Shown here piece by piece: positions 1 through 7,886 of a DNA stretch of 64,000 bases. Numbering within the stretch: the stretch's first letter is position 1; every line of letters starts with the position of its first letter. Origin of the DNA: Methylobacterium sp. Leaf99. GTDB taxonomy: Bacteria; Pseudomonadota; Alphaproteobacteria; Rhizobiales; Beijerinckiaceae. The notes below the pieces were generated by a model. It had not been told where the DNA came from. It ran no database searches and saw only the letters and a program-made list of their open reading frames with translations. A program made the translations under genes and the position numbers. The stretch covers positions 1,672,178 to 1,736,177 of the forward strand of contig NZ_LMMU01000001.1 of assembly GCF_001422375.1 (NCBI RefSeq), written 5' to 3'.

Positions 1-273
1 ACCTACATCGGCTGGTATCCGATCAAGGACGTGGCCCTCGTCGACGCCATGGTGGCCGAGCTCCACGGCGCCCTGAACCGCCCGGCCCTGCGCCTCGACC
101 TCCTTGTCAGCGAACCCGACCCGACCCGGCTCAACGGCAACGGCCTCATCGTGATCAACCCGCCCTGGACCCTGGCCGAGGAGGCGATGCTGTTCCTGCC
201 GGCCCTGGCCGAACGCCTGGCCCGCACCGAGTACGGCGCCTTCCGCTGCGAGGCGTTCGGTGCGGAAGCGTAG
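1..273 (+). CDS. rlmJ: RlmJ, 23S rRNA adenine-N6 methyltransferase (3' end only)
   Basis: This is the last 90 codons of a gene that begins before the window. The reading frame is open from base 1 to the TAG at 271-273. The fragment starts TYIGWYPIKD and contains NGNGLIVINPPWTL. The NPPW segment is typical of the C-terminal part of RlmJ, the SAM-dependent enzyme that methylates A2030 of 23S rRNA in E. coli. The N-terminal SAM-binding half is outside the window, so completeness cannot be judged. The next gene starts 22 bases downstream on the same strand. Confidence 0.85.
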   Translation, partial: TYIGWYPIKDVALVDAMVAELHGALNRPALRLDLLVSEPDPTRLNGNGLIVINPPWTLAEEAMLFLPALAERLARTEYGAFRCEAFGAEA

Positions 274-295
274 GGGGTTTGGTGGAGACACGGGC

Positions 296-985
296 GTGAC
301 GGCCTGGGTCGATCTCGACAGCACCCCGATCCCCGGCGGGGTCGAGACCCTGCACCTGCGCCGCTGGGGCGAGGCCTACTCGATCCAGGTCGGCACGGCC
401 GAACTGATGACCGACCAGGATCGCGGATCGGAGCAGGCGCTCGCCACCATCCCGTGCGGGCGCCTGACGGATCGCGCGAGCCCCCGCATCCTCATCGGCG
501 GCCTCGGCATGGGCTTCACCCTGCGGGCCGCCCTCGACGGGCTCGGACCGCAGGCCGAAGTGGTGGTGGCCGAACTCGTGCCGGGCGTCGTCGCCTGGGC
601 GCGGGGCCCCCTCGCGCACCTGCACGGGGCCAGCCTCGACGATCCCCGGGTGACCATCGTCGAGGCGGACGTGAACCGCCTGATCCAGTCGGGCCCGGCC
701 CGGTTCGACGCCATCCTCCTCGACGTCGACAACGGCCCCAAGGGCATGACCCGGCGCTCCAACGACCGCCTCTACGATGTCTGGGGGTTGAAGCGGGCGC
801 ACTACGCCCTGCGCCCGGGCGGAATCCTGGCGGTGTGGTCGGGCAGCCCCGACCGCCGGTTCAAGGCCCGGCTCAAGCGCTGCGGCTTCGCCGTGGAGGA
901 AATCCGCTTCGGCGCCCAACCGGGCGGCCGCCGCCACGTCCTGTGGATCGCCGTGCGGGCGGAGGCCGGGGCCGCGACGGCCTGA
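296..985 (+). CDS. SAM-dependent methyltransferase-like protein (spermidine synthase-like fold), copy 1
   Basis: The protein has 229 residues from a GTG at 296, which reads VTAWVDLDSTPIPG. An upstream in-frame start at 260 would overlap rlmJ. The GTG is preferred because the paralogue at 60616 aligns from the same point. A glycine-rich SAM-type loop ([17 protein letters not shown]) is followed by an acidic strand (VVVAELVP) and LLDVDNGP, the order seen in Rossmann methyltransferases and spermidine-synthase-like proteins. A C-terminal LRPGGILAVWS strand also fits. The substrate is unknown. Polyamine synthesis is not implied, because the N-terminal beta domain of true spermidine synthases is very short here. 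It lies directly downstream of rlmJ and may be co-transcribed. No membrane or signal segment is visible. Confidence 0.75.
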   Translation: MTAWVDLDSTPIPGGVETLHLRRWGEAYSIQVGTAELMTDQDRGSEQALATIPCGRLTDRASPRILIGGLGMGFTLRAALDGLGPQAEVVVAELVPGVVAWARGPLAHLHGASLDDPRVTIVEADVNRLIQSGPARFDAILLDVDNGPKGMTRRSNDRLYDVWGLKRAHYALRPGGILAVWSGSPDRRFKARLKRCGFAVEEIRFGAQPGGRRHVLWIAVRAEAGAATA

Positions 986-1537
986 CGCCGGCGCCGAGAC
1001 GGCTCACGGCGTCTCATACGGTTTCCGCCTGATCCGTTCGGTGACGCGGTGCAATGCGGGTCCCCTCCTCCCCTGGCGCGGGTCCCCTCTCCTGGAAGGA
1101 GAGGGACAGGGTGAGGTGTGGGACTTATTCGGAGAGTTCGCACACCTCACCCCAACCCTCTCCTTTCAGGAGAGGGAGCCCCGGTACGCCTCCCGCCCCT
1201 GTCCGGATGCCTGCCGCTGCATGGAATCGGCCCATTCGCAGTTGTGTGAATCCAGAAGCCCAAACAGGAGAGGGGGCCCGTCGCGGCTGCTCAATCCGAA
1301 GTGATCAACCGGAGCTGGTATCAGGCGCACGCCGGCGATTCGTTCGGCCACGCGCCGATGTCCCGGCGGGATGCAGCATGGCGCCGCCGCCGACCGCGTC
1401 CCGGCCGGCAGGATCGCCTGCGGAGGCCGATCCGGTCCGGATCGCGAGAACACCCGCCCGACATCCGATCAACCAGAACCACGGCCTCTTCCGGGCACGG
1501 CTGCCCTGTGAAGACGGATGAGCAGGATCGGGATCGC
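986..1537. other. Gene-free stretch with composite repeat copy A
   Basis: No convincing gene lies between the methyltransferase-like gene and the pseudopilin cluster. The left part (about 1008-1322) is a dispersed composite repeat described separately. The rest, 1323-1537, shows no ORF with coding character, no tRNA and no clear terminator. Predicted small ORFs here are translations of the repeat. Confidence 0.7.
1008..1322 (-). repeat. Composite palindromic repeat, copy A
   Basis: This block of about 315 bases is, in reverse complement, nearly the same as 36024-36321. Shared features in order are a left end near CCAGCTCCGGTTGATCA, a GAGCAGCCGCGACGGGCCC block, a GGATTCACACAA block, the long hairpin core, and a right end with AGGCGGAAACCGTATGA. 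The core has 34-base arms at 1087-1120 and 1141-1174 around a 20-base loop. About 30 of 34 arm positions pair. Each arm also contains a small palindrome of its own (CTCTCCTGGAAGGAGAG). It has no transposase gene, so if mobile it must be moved by a factor encoded elsewhere. Strand is given relative to copy B. Confidence 0.85.
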
Positions 1538-2101
1538 TCAGCAGACCGCGCCGATGTTTCCCATCACGTCGACGGTGCGACCCGTATAAGTCGCACCGGT
1601 TGCGCTGATATAACCCAGCACCACCTTCGGTAAAATAGAGGTGTAAGTCGTCGTCAGCATGACCGCCGATCCGACGTCATTATCTCTGAGTATGCTCTTG
1701 GCCGATGCGATAATTTTGCTGTCGGTCAAAGTCGTGTCGGTTCCCGAGCAGGGTTTGATCGTCCCGCTCTGATTCTGGATCATATACAGGCTGATCGAAG
1801 CATTCGGATAACGCGTGAGAGCGTTTGCCTGGCGCGGCGAATAGCTGTTGATCAGGGCCGACATACAGCTCGAATCCGAGCACGTCGCCATGGCGTGAGC
1901 AATCAGCGTGGAAGCACGGTCGGCGTCGCGCTTCGCGGAAACCATGTAGACGAGATCGAAGGCACCGGCGAACAGAACCAGCAGCACGGTCCCAAGCAGT
2001 GCGAATTCAATCGATGCCACCCCCGAATGACAGGCACGAAACAATTCCAGGGATCTACGCATGAGCCGATATCCAACCAATTCTGCATCTGCAGCCTGCA
2101 A
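1538..2101 (-). CDS. TadE/TadG-family pseudopilin-like protein
   Basis: The protein has 187 residues. Near the N-terminus (about 28-48) it has GVASIEFALLGTVLLVLFAG, the TadE signature: a short charged lead with a Glu followed by one hydrophobic helix. The remainder (about 140 residues) is a polar exported domain with three cysteines in its middle part and one at the end. TadE-like proteins are minor pseudopilins of the Flp/Tad pilus. An alternative ATG at 2062 (MRRSLELF) is possible. The ATG at 2101 starts one base after the stop of the upstream TadE-like gene, which suggests coupling. It is the last gene of a three-gene group. None of the Tad motor or secretin genes are in the window. Its GC content is clearly below that of the surroundings. 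Confidence 0.72.
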   Translation of the reverse strand: MQAADAELVGYRLMRRSLELFRACHSGVASIEFALLGTVLLVLFAGAFDLVYMVSAKRDADRASTLIAHAMATCSDSSCMSALINSYSPRQANALTRYPNASISLYMIQNQSGTIKPCSGTDTTLTDSKIIASAKSILRDNDVGSAVMLTTTYTSILPKVVLGYISATGATYTGRTVDVMGNIGAVC

Positions 2102-2102
2102 C

Positions 2103-2657
2103 CTACGGACGGCGGAAGATCACTGAGTCCTTAGCGGTCAATTGCGGAATGAAGGCCAGGATCTGCGGTGTCGGCATCGTCGCCCGCAGCACCAGGACGT
2201 CGCCGCTCGAACCAGGGCTGAAGGTCGTTCCGGCTATGGCCGTCGGTGTCGTCGGCAAGTCGTCGAGCCGCATCATCTCGACTTTGACGCCGGTCGTCGA
2301 ATCGAGACACGCGGCCTGAAAGACAATTTTGGCACAAAGCTTGGTCACGTATCCCGACCTGCTCCCGAGGATCAGTTCACTCTCCGGTCTCGAGGCGCTG
2401 CTGTAGAGGGCATCGCTGAGGGTCTGCTGGGTATAGTTGAGGAACACGAACTGGAGCATGCCGAGGCATAGGAGGAGGAACGGGAAAACAACCAGAGCGA
2501 ACTCGACGGCGGACGCACCGGTCATGTCGGACAGAATGAATCGGGCGCGCCGACACCGAACCACGCGTGCCCGGGCCATCGCCCCGATCACCGGAAGCCG
2601 AACCACGTCACGGAGCGACGACAAGGATCGCGGCACGCTATCGGACACTATCTTCAT
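2103..2657 (-). CDS. TadE-family pseudopilin-like protein
   Basis: The protein has 184 residues from the ATG at 2657, which has an AGGAGGGG ribosome-binding site at 2663-2670. An in-frame start at 2702 lacks this. A basic cytoplasmic stretch (RARVVRCRRARF) precedes the pseudopilin helix with GASAVEFALVVFPFLLLCLG, including the conserved Glu. A periplasmic domain with two cysteines follows. TadE proteins are processed by a prepilin peptidase and support assembly of Flp pili. This is the middle gene of the group, with the TadG-like gene upstream and another TadE-like gene immediately downstream. Regulation is not evident. The long N-terminal lead (about 45 residues before the helix) is more than usual and could mean a later start. 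Confidence 0.75.
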   Translation of the reverse strand: MKIVSDSVPRSLSSLRDVVRLPVIGAMARARVVRCRRARFILSDMTGASAVEFALVVFPFLLLCLGMLQFVFLNYTQQTLSDALYSSASRPESELILGSRSGYVTKLCAKIVFQAACLDSTTGVKVEMMRLDDLPTTPTAIAGTTFSPGSSGDVLVLRATMPTPQILAFIPQLTAKDSVIFRRP

Positions 2658-2773
2658 CTCCGCCCCTCCTGTGAAGATCATGCCGCAGTTGAAGTGCCTC
2701 ACAAGACTCCCGGGCGCCGCCGGTTCTCGCCTTGGGCGCCACGGCGCAGCGGGAGTTTTGTGAGAGAGACTTG

Positions 2774-3991
2774 TTATGGGCAGGCATTCCTGCAGATGCG
2801 GAGATAATCGATCAACCCGCCGAAACTATCGTCGAGACCGGCGGCTCGCCAGGAGATGCGATACTCCTGCTGGGTCGTAACGGTGAATTTATAACTGCGC
2901 TCCGTCCATGTCTTGGACCAGACGCAGACATCCGCCAAATAGGATTTCATATAAGCCGGGTTCGTCGCTACGGTCAGCGCCTGATCATCGGATTTGTAGC
3001 CGCTGGTTTTCGGCTCGACCCAAAGTTCGATCCTCCGGGTTTGCCCATCGAGGGAGATGGTGCTGACGCCCGCGCGATTTTTCGCGACATCGGTGTCTCG
3101 GGTGACACCATCCGTGGATGCCGGATTCGAACAGATCACAGTGTCGTTTTGATATTGGTAGTTACCGACATTTTTGCGGGCGTTATAGACATAGCGGACT
3201 TCATAGACACCGGTCGGCAGGGTCAGGGGTATGGTGATGGACGAGTTCGTGACCTGTCCGCCCTTGTTGCAGGCAACCGTTTGACTGTTGATCGTCGCGC
3301 CGACCCGGTTGCTGCAGTCACTGTCGAGCTCCGCGAAATTCTGGCCGTACTGCACACCATCGCCGGTTTCGATCGCAGATAACTTGTCGACTTCGACGCC
3401 GGCATTCGTCGTACCCCAGCTTCTGCCCGCGCAGATCGAACTGGCGCAGGTCGCCTGCGCCATGGTCCCGAACACGCCCCAGCCGCCGTTCAAACTGTAG
3501 TTTTCGAAGGATTCGGACATGACCAGCGTGGGCGGGCCCGAGGACGCGTTGACGCTGACCGCACAATCACGCGTGACCGCGAAGGTCATGGCGTTTTTGC
3601 TCAAGAAATTCTTGAACACGAGATCGACCGTACCGGTTCCGGCGACATGAATGTTGCCCGGACGCAGGTTGAGTGGCGGCACCGTCAGGAGCAGATCCGA
3701 GACGGTCGGGGTCGCCGTGATCGTGGCGGTCGCTGCCAGTCCGCGTTCATCGCGATTTTTGGTCGCGTAGGTCTGCACCGTGGCAGCGTAATCCGTCGGC
3801 ATGACGGCACCGGTGAGGCTCTCGACATAGACCTCGGCTTGCCGGCAGGTGAGATCGGCGGCCGAAGTCAGGCGCTGCTTGTAGTCGATGGCGCGGGACA
3901 CATCGATTCCACCGCCAACGCCGACCAGAACCACCGGCAACAGCAGAGCAAACAGCAGCGCAATGCTGCCCGACTGGTCCGACTTGAGCAT
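2774..3991 (-). CDS. TadG-like pilus-associated protein with a C-terminal lectin-like domain
   Basis: The protein has 405 residues. The N-terminus (GSIALLFALLLPVVLVGVGG, then DVSRA..Y..RL..AAD) is the TadG-type helix and linker. Residues about 60-160 resemble the rest of the TadG N-terminal region. From about residue 165 the protein changes. It has SFENYSLNGGWGVFG, VEVDKL, QNFAELDSD and a VYEVRYVYNAR strand, a pattern like DUF642/carbohydrate-binding beta-sandwich domains in which an AELD strand and paired cysteines are common. Typical TadG has a von Willebrand A domain there, and its MIDAS motif (DxSxS) is not seen. An adhesin function at the cell surface is an inference. It is the first gene of the group, and its AT content is high for this genome. 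Confidence 0.65.
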   Translation of the reverse strand: MLKSDQSGSIALLFALLLPVVLVGVGGGIDVSRAIDYKQRLTSAADLTCRQAEVYVESLTGAVMPTDYAATVQTYATKNRDERGLAATATITATPTVSDLLLTVPPLNLRPGNIHVAGTGTVDLVFKNFLSKNAMTFAVTRDCAVSVNASSGPPTLVMSESFENYSLNGGWGVFGTMAQATCASSICAGRSWGTTNAGVEVDKLSAIETGDGVQYGQNFAELDSDCSNRVGATINSQTVACNKGGQVTNSSITIPLTLPTGVYEVRYVYNARKNVGNYQYQNDTVICSNPASTDGVTRDTDVAKNRAGVSTISLDGQTRRIELWVEPKTSGYKSDDQALTVATNPAYMKSYLADVCVWSKTWTERSYKFTVTTQQEYRISWRAAGLDDSFGGLIDYLRICRNACP

Positions 3992-4621
3992 GAAATGAAA
4001 TTCCGGACACGCTTCAGTGCGATCCGAGGATAGCCTTGCAAAATTAAGGAGACATTACTTTTACTGTAGTGCTGGAGGAGTTTCGGCCCAATGAATCCAA
4101 ATCTGAGCAAATTTTGGGTGTCGTCGATCTCTGACTTTGCGAGCCTTGCATCGTTGCTCTCCCTCGTGTGCGCAGACACGGAACGCGCCGCCCGCCCGTG
4201 ATGACTTCGGGCGACGGGGCAGAGCCGGGCAGATTCAAGAGGCTCGATCCAAGCTGCAAATGGCTGAGTTTACGTCGTCTTGCATCGGTCGAGATCCGGG
4301 CGACCGCCCGAAGTCTTGAGATTGCATCTCAGAAGCGGATCGGCGCAAAACCATCCGACGCCAATGCTTCGAGCGGGCTCCAGCCGTCAGGTTTCCGCCG
4401 CTGGAAGGAGCTCCGGTCCCGACGTTTCGATCCGAACGAAGGGGGCGAACACGGTATCCCGCGCGCGCGCGAGGGGAGGCCCACCGGTCAATGGGGGCGC
4501 TCCGACGTGGCGGGCCGAGCGTGTTCGGGGGCCTTCGCAAACCTCCCGCACGCAGTCGGTTCCCGGTCCGGACGCGGCCGGACGGCGGGAGGTTTGCAGG
4601 AGACCGCCTTCGCACAGCCCC
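3992..4621. other. Gene-free stretch upstream of the pseudopilin group
   Basis: This stretch of 630 bases lies between the start of the TadG-like gene (leftward) and the end of the glycine-zipper gene. It should hold the promoter of the pseudopilin group near 4000-4100, where the sequence is AT-richer. No ORF here has coding character, and no tRNA or clear hairpin terminator was seen. Confidence 0.5.
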
Positions 4622-4897
4622 TCAGTAAGTGTACCCGCGCTGGCCGTAGCCGTAGCCGTCGCCGCGCTGCTGGACGCGCGAGCCGTAGTCGATCTCGCGC
4701 TCGCGCCGGGCCTTGCGGTTGGCGAGGTAGCGCCCACCGAGGCAGCCCGCCACGGCACCGACGACGCCGCGCTCGGCGAGGTAGTGGCCGGCCAGCCCGC
4801 CGATGATCGCGCCCTTGATGCAGCCCTTGGCCTCGGCGGCGCCGGCGCTGACCAGGGTGGCGAGGGCGACGGCCGACAGGGTCGAAACGATCCGCAT
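4622..4897 (-). CDS. Small secreted glycine-zipper protein
   Basis: The protein has 91 residues, starting at the ATG at 4897 with a GTGGAGGATC ribosome-binding site. A cleavable signal peptide (about 1-23, ending SAGAAEA) is followed by GCIKGAIIGGLAGHYL and VVGAVAGCLGGRYLAN. This pair of glycine-zipper segments resembles the Rickettsia 17 kDa antigen/YMGG-like families. Two cysteines lie one in each segment. The C-terminus is charged, then rich in Gly and Tyr (GYGYGQRGYTY). The likely location is periplasm or outer membrane, but the function is unknown. The longer frame continuing upstream to 6580 overlaps glcD on the same strand in another frame and is not real. Confidence 0.75.
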   Translation of the reverse strand: MRIVSTLSAVALATLVSAGAAEAKGCIKGAIIGGLAGHYLAERGVVGAVAGCLGGRYLANRKARREREIDYGSRVQQRGDGYGYGQRGYTY

Positions 4898-4967
4898 GGT
4901 GATCCTCCACGATTGCGGAGGATCAAACACCGGGGCGGACCACCCCGTTCCGCGAGAAACCCCTGCG

Positions 4968-5021
4968 GTCAGGCCGCGACGCGGCCCGTCGAGAAAAGCG
5001 GGGGTCAGGCCGCGACGCGGC
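4968..5021. repeat. Two copies of a 19-base repeat at the end of glcD
   Basis: GTCAGGCCGCGACGCGGCC occurs at 4968-4986 and again at 5003-5021. The second copy overlaps the stop of the glycolate-oxidase-type gene. Each unit contains an inverted repeat (GGCCGCG/CGCGGCC) that can form a short hairpin. It may be a tandem hairpin terminator for glcD. A T-run is not obvious, so this role is uncertain. Confidence 0.45.
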
Positions 5022-6438
5022 CTTTCAGGGGAAACACCTTGGCGGGGTTCATGAGCCAGCCGGGATCGAACACGTTCTTCACCCGCATCTGCTGGTCGAG
5101 GTCGGCCTGGGCGTACTGGAAGCGCATGAGCTCGCGCTTCTCGATGCCGACGCCGTGTTCCCCCGTGAGGCAGCCGCCGACCTCGACGCAGAGCTTGAGG
5201 ATGGCGTCGCCGGCGGCCTCGGCCTTCTGGAGCTCGCCCGGCTTGTTGATGTCGAACAGGATCAGGGGGTGCAGGTTGCCGTCGCCGGCATGGAACACGT
5301 TGGCGACCCGCAGGCCGTGGCCGGCGCAGATGGCGCCGATGCGTTCGAGCACCAGGGGCAGCTGCCCCGTGGGAATGGTGCCGTCCATGCAGATGTAGTC
5401 GGAGATGCGCCCCGTGGCGCCGAAGGCGGACTTGCGGCCCTTCCAGATGGCGGCGCTTTCCCCCTCCGATTTCGACACCCGCAGGCTCGTCGGGCCAAAG
5501 TCCCCCGCGATGGCGACGATGCGGGCGAGCATGGCCGTGCACTCGGCGTCCGAGCCCTCGACCTCGATGATGAGCATGGCCTCGGCGTCGCGCGGGTAGC
5601 CGGCCTGGGCGAAATCCTCGGTGATGAGGATCGCCTCGCGGTCCATGTATTCCATGGCCACGGGGATGATGCCGGCGGCGATGATGGCGGCGGTGCAGGC
5701 GCCGGCATCCTCGACGGAGGCGAAGCCGAGGAGCGCCGGGCGCGCGCCCTCGGCCCCGCGCAGGATGCGCACGGTGGCTTCGGTGACGATGCCGAGCTGG
5801 CCCTCCGAGCCGCAGACGAGGCCGAGCAGGTCGTAGCCGCCGGAATCGAGGTGGTCGCCGCCGATCTCCACCACGGTGCCGTCGTTCATCACCAGGGTGA
5901 CGCCCATGAGGTTGTTGGTGGTGACCCCGTATTTGAGGCAATGCGCCCCGCCGGAATTCATCGCGATGTTGCCCGCGATGGTGCAGGCGAGCTGGCTCGA
6001 CGGGTCGGGGGCGTAGAAGAAGCCCTCGTGGGAGACGGCCCCCGAGATGGCGAGGTTGGTGATGCCGGATTCCACCCGCGCCGTGCGGTTCTCGTAGCTG
6101 ATGTCGAGGATGCGGTTCATCTTGGCGACGCCGAGGATGATGGCGTCCTCCTGGGCGATGGCGCCGCCGGCGAGCGACGTGCCGGCCCCGCGCGGCACCA
6201 CCCGCACGCCGTGGGCGTGGCAATACGCCATCACGGCCGAGACCTCCGCCGTGGTGGAGGGCAGGACGACGGCGAGCGGCATCTTGCGGTAGGCCGTGAG
6301 CCCGTCGGTCTCGAAGGCGCGGCGCTCGTCCTCCGTGGTCACCAGGGCCTCGGCCGCCACCAGGGGGCGCAGCCCTTCGATGATCGCGTCGCGGCGGGCG
6401 ACGATGCCGGCATCCGGCACGGGAAAGGCGATGGACAT
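5005..6438 (-). CDS. glcD: FAD-linked oxidase, glycolate oxidase subunit GlcD type
   Basis: The protein has 477 residues, full length for the GlcD/D-lactate dehydrogenase family. The N-terminal FAD-binding PCMH domain is clear: PRGAGTSLAGGAI near residue 85, then NIAMNSGGAHCLKYG and GSEGQLGIVTEA. The C-terminal FAD-oxidase domain contains NVFHAGDGNLHPLI and TGEHGVGIEKR. The family oxidises 2-hydroxy acids such as glycolate and passes electrons onward. In the full enzyme GlcE and GlcF subunits are needed. Neither is adjacent here, so the partner genes must be elsewhere or the enzyme may act on another hydroxy acid. It is divergent from the cytochrome c gene across a 340-base gap. Confidence 0.88.
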   Translation of the reverse strand: MSIAFPVPDAGIVARRDAIIEGLRPLVAAEALVTTEDERRAFETDGLTAYRKMPLAVVLPSTTAEVSAVMAYCHAHGVRVVPRGAGTSLAGGAIAQEDAIILGVAKMNRILDISYENRTARVESGITNLAISGAVSHEGFFYAPDPSSQLACTIAGNIAMNSGGAHCLKYGVTTNNLMGVTLVMNDGTVVEIGGDHLDSGGYDLLGLVCGSEGQLGIVTEATVRILRGAEGARPALLGFASVEDAGACTAAIIAAGIIPVAMEYMDREAILITEDFAQAGYPRDAEAMLIIEVEGSDAECTAMLARIVAIAGDFGPTSLRVSKSEGESAAIWKGRKSAFGATGRISDYICMDGTIPTGQLPLVLERIGAICAGHGLRVANVFHAGDGNLHPLILFDINKPGELQKAEAAGDAILKLCVEVGGCLTGEHGVGIEKRELMRFQYAQADLDQQMRVKNVFDPGWLMNPAKVFPLKGRVAA

Positions 6439-6778
6439 CTGGATTCCTCGGCGGGTCTTCTGGGCGTTCCTCGGGGGCGGTTCCTCGGGGACGTTCCGCG
6501 CCGGCGCGACCGGTCTTCAGCCTGCGCTCAGCTTGGGCGGCGTAGGAAAGACGGCGTGGTCGCGACGGCCGGATGCACACGGTACAGCCAAATCCGCGCC
6601 CGTCCCAGGGACTTCGACCGGGGCCGGGAACGGGACGGCGGCGCCCACCCGCCGAAGCTTCGTTTCGCCGCAGAGGCCATCGGACGGACTGGAACGTTTT
6701 TACCCTTGATCTGTTCTAAAGGACCAAGCTCTGCCATAAGCCGGGGTGGCCCTGTCCGCCCCTCAGGAGGAAACAAGA
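6439..6778. other. Divergent intergenic region glcD/cytochrome c
   Basis: These 340 bases contain no gene and separate two divergently transcribed genes, so both promoters should lie here. The last 80 bases before the cytochrome gene are AT-rich, and an AGGAGGAAACAAG ribosome-binding site sits at 6764-6776. No operator-like repeat was recognised. Confidence 0.5.
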
Positions 6779-7141
6779 ATGCGTCATCTCATCCTCGGCG
6801 TCGCCCTCGCGCTCGTGCTCCCTCTCTCTGCCCATGCCGAAGGCGATGCCGCCGCCGGCGAGAAGGCGTTCGCCCCCTGCAAGGCCTGCCACAACTTCGA
6901 GAAGAACGGCGTCGGCCCCACCCTCAAGGGCGTCGTCGGTGCGAAGGCCGGCGAAGGTGCCGACGGCTACGCCTTCTCGGCGGCCATGAAGGGCTCCGGC
7001 ATCACCTGGGACGAGGCCAACCTGCACGAGTGGCTCACCGACCCGAAGAAGAAGATCCCCGGCACCAAGATGGTCTTCCCCGGCGTCAAGGACCCGAAGA
7101 AGGTCGACGACATCATCGCCTACCTCAAGACCAAGTCCTGA
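6779..7141 (+). CDS. Class I c-type cytochrome (c2/c550-like)
   Basis: The protein has 120 residues, starting at the ATG at 6779 right after a strong AGGAGG site. The upstream in-frame start at 6746 has no such site. A signal peptide (MRHLILGVALALVLPLSAHA) exports it to the periplasm. The single haem site CKACH is near residue 37. The distal Met ligand is probably in GTKMVFPGVKD near residue 99. This is a mono-haem soluble cytochrome of the c2 type, an electron carrier to terminal oxidases or, in methylotrophs, from dehydrogenases. Its specific partner cannot be told from context. It is divergent from glcD and stands alone. Confidence 0.88.
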   Translation: MRHLILGVALALVLPLSAHAEGDAAAGEKAFAPCKACHNFEKNGVGPTLKGVVGAKAGEGADGYAFSAAMKGSGITWDEANLHEWLTDPKKKIPGTKMVFPGVKDPKKVDDIIAYLKTKS

Positions 7142-7199
7142 GCCTCGTTACTCCGTCCTGAGACCCGCCGGCCCGTCACAAACGGGCCGGTGCCCCGGT

Positions 7200-7778
7200 T
7201 CAGGAAGCCGTTCCCGCCCCCGCGGGGGCGGCTTTTTTCTTGGGAATCTGTTTCTCGGAAGCCTGTTTCTCGGAGGTCTGCGCGTCGCCGCCCTCGCCGG
7301 CGCCGGCATGCAGGGCACCGCGCAGGTTCACCAGGATGTCGAGGAGCGTCAGGCGCCCCTCGAGGTCGAGGCCGGTGAGGCCGCCGGCCACGTGCGGCAC
7401 GCATTCCATCCGGCCCTGCAGCGCCCGGCCCTTCTCGGTGAGGAAGATGCTCACCTGACGCTCGTCGGCCCGGTCGCGGGCACGCCGGACATGGCCCGAC
7501 GCCTCAAGCCGCTTCAGGAGCGGCGTCAGGGTCCCGGAATCGAGGAACAGCCGGGCCCCGACTTCCTTCACCGTCTGCCCCTCCCGTTCCCACAGGACCA
7601 GGAGCACGAGGTATTGCGGGTAGGTCAGGTCGTGGGTCGCCAGGAGCGACCGGTAGGCCCGCCCGAACGCATGGGCCGCCGCGTAGACGGCAAAGCACAG
7701 CTGCGCGTCCAGGCTCTGCGCCGAGGTCGGCAGGGCGGGGAGATCCGGATGGGTCGGGATGTCCGCGCGGCCCGACAT
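7200..7778 (-). CDS. ohrR: OhrR, MarR-family organic hydroperoxide sensor and repressor
   Basis: The protein has 192 residues from the ATG at 7778. An ATG at 7793 is also possible. The region [16 protein letters not shown] contains the N-terminal cysteine that senses peroxide in OhrR, followed by a winged-helix MarR domain ([13 protein letters not shown], then [15 protein letters not shown]). OhrR represses ohr until that Cys is oxidised. ohr is divergent 258 bases away, with operator-like repeats between. The C-terminal tail is unusual. After about residue 155 it is low-complexity, with two [10 protein letters not shown] units and a Lys/Ala-rich end, and it is about 35 residues longer than typical OhrR. 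Confidence 0.9.
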   Translation of the reverse strand: MSGRADIPTHPDLPALPTSAQSLDAQLCFAVYAAAHAFGRAYRSLLATHDLTYPQYLVLLVLWEREGQTVKEVGARLFLDSGTLTPLLKRLEASGHVRRARDRADERQVSIFLTEKGRALQGRMECVPHVAGGLTGLDLEGRLTLLDILVNLRGALHAGAGEGGDAQTSEKQASEKQIPKKKAAPAGAGTAS

Positions 7779-7886
7779 GCGGCGACTTTCCATTTCGATG
7801 GGTGAACAAGCGGCGTGAAATGCGCCGACGGGGTGCCCCACGGGGTGCCCCGGCCTTCGGTACGCCCTATCTTAGACAAAACTCAT

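Noticed and set aside
4622..6580. 652-codon minus-strand frame covering the glycine-zipper gene and part of glcD
   Set aside because: Only its last 91 codons look like a protein and have a ribosome-binding site. The rest overlaps glcD in another frame.
5155..7161. Very long ORF on the plus strand opposite glcD
   Set aside because: It is the antisense shadow of glcD in a GC-rich genome. Similar shadows lie at 8510-10627, 16677-18227, 19872-21881, 25977-28787, 42330-44474 and 54993-56699.
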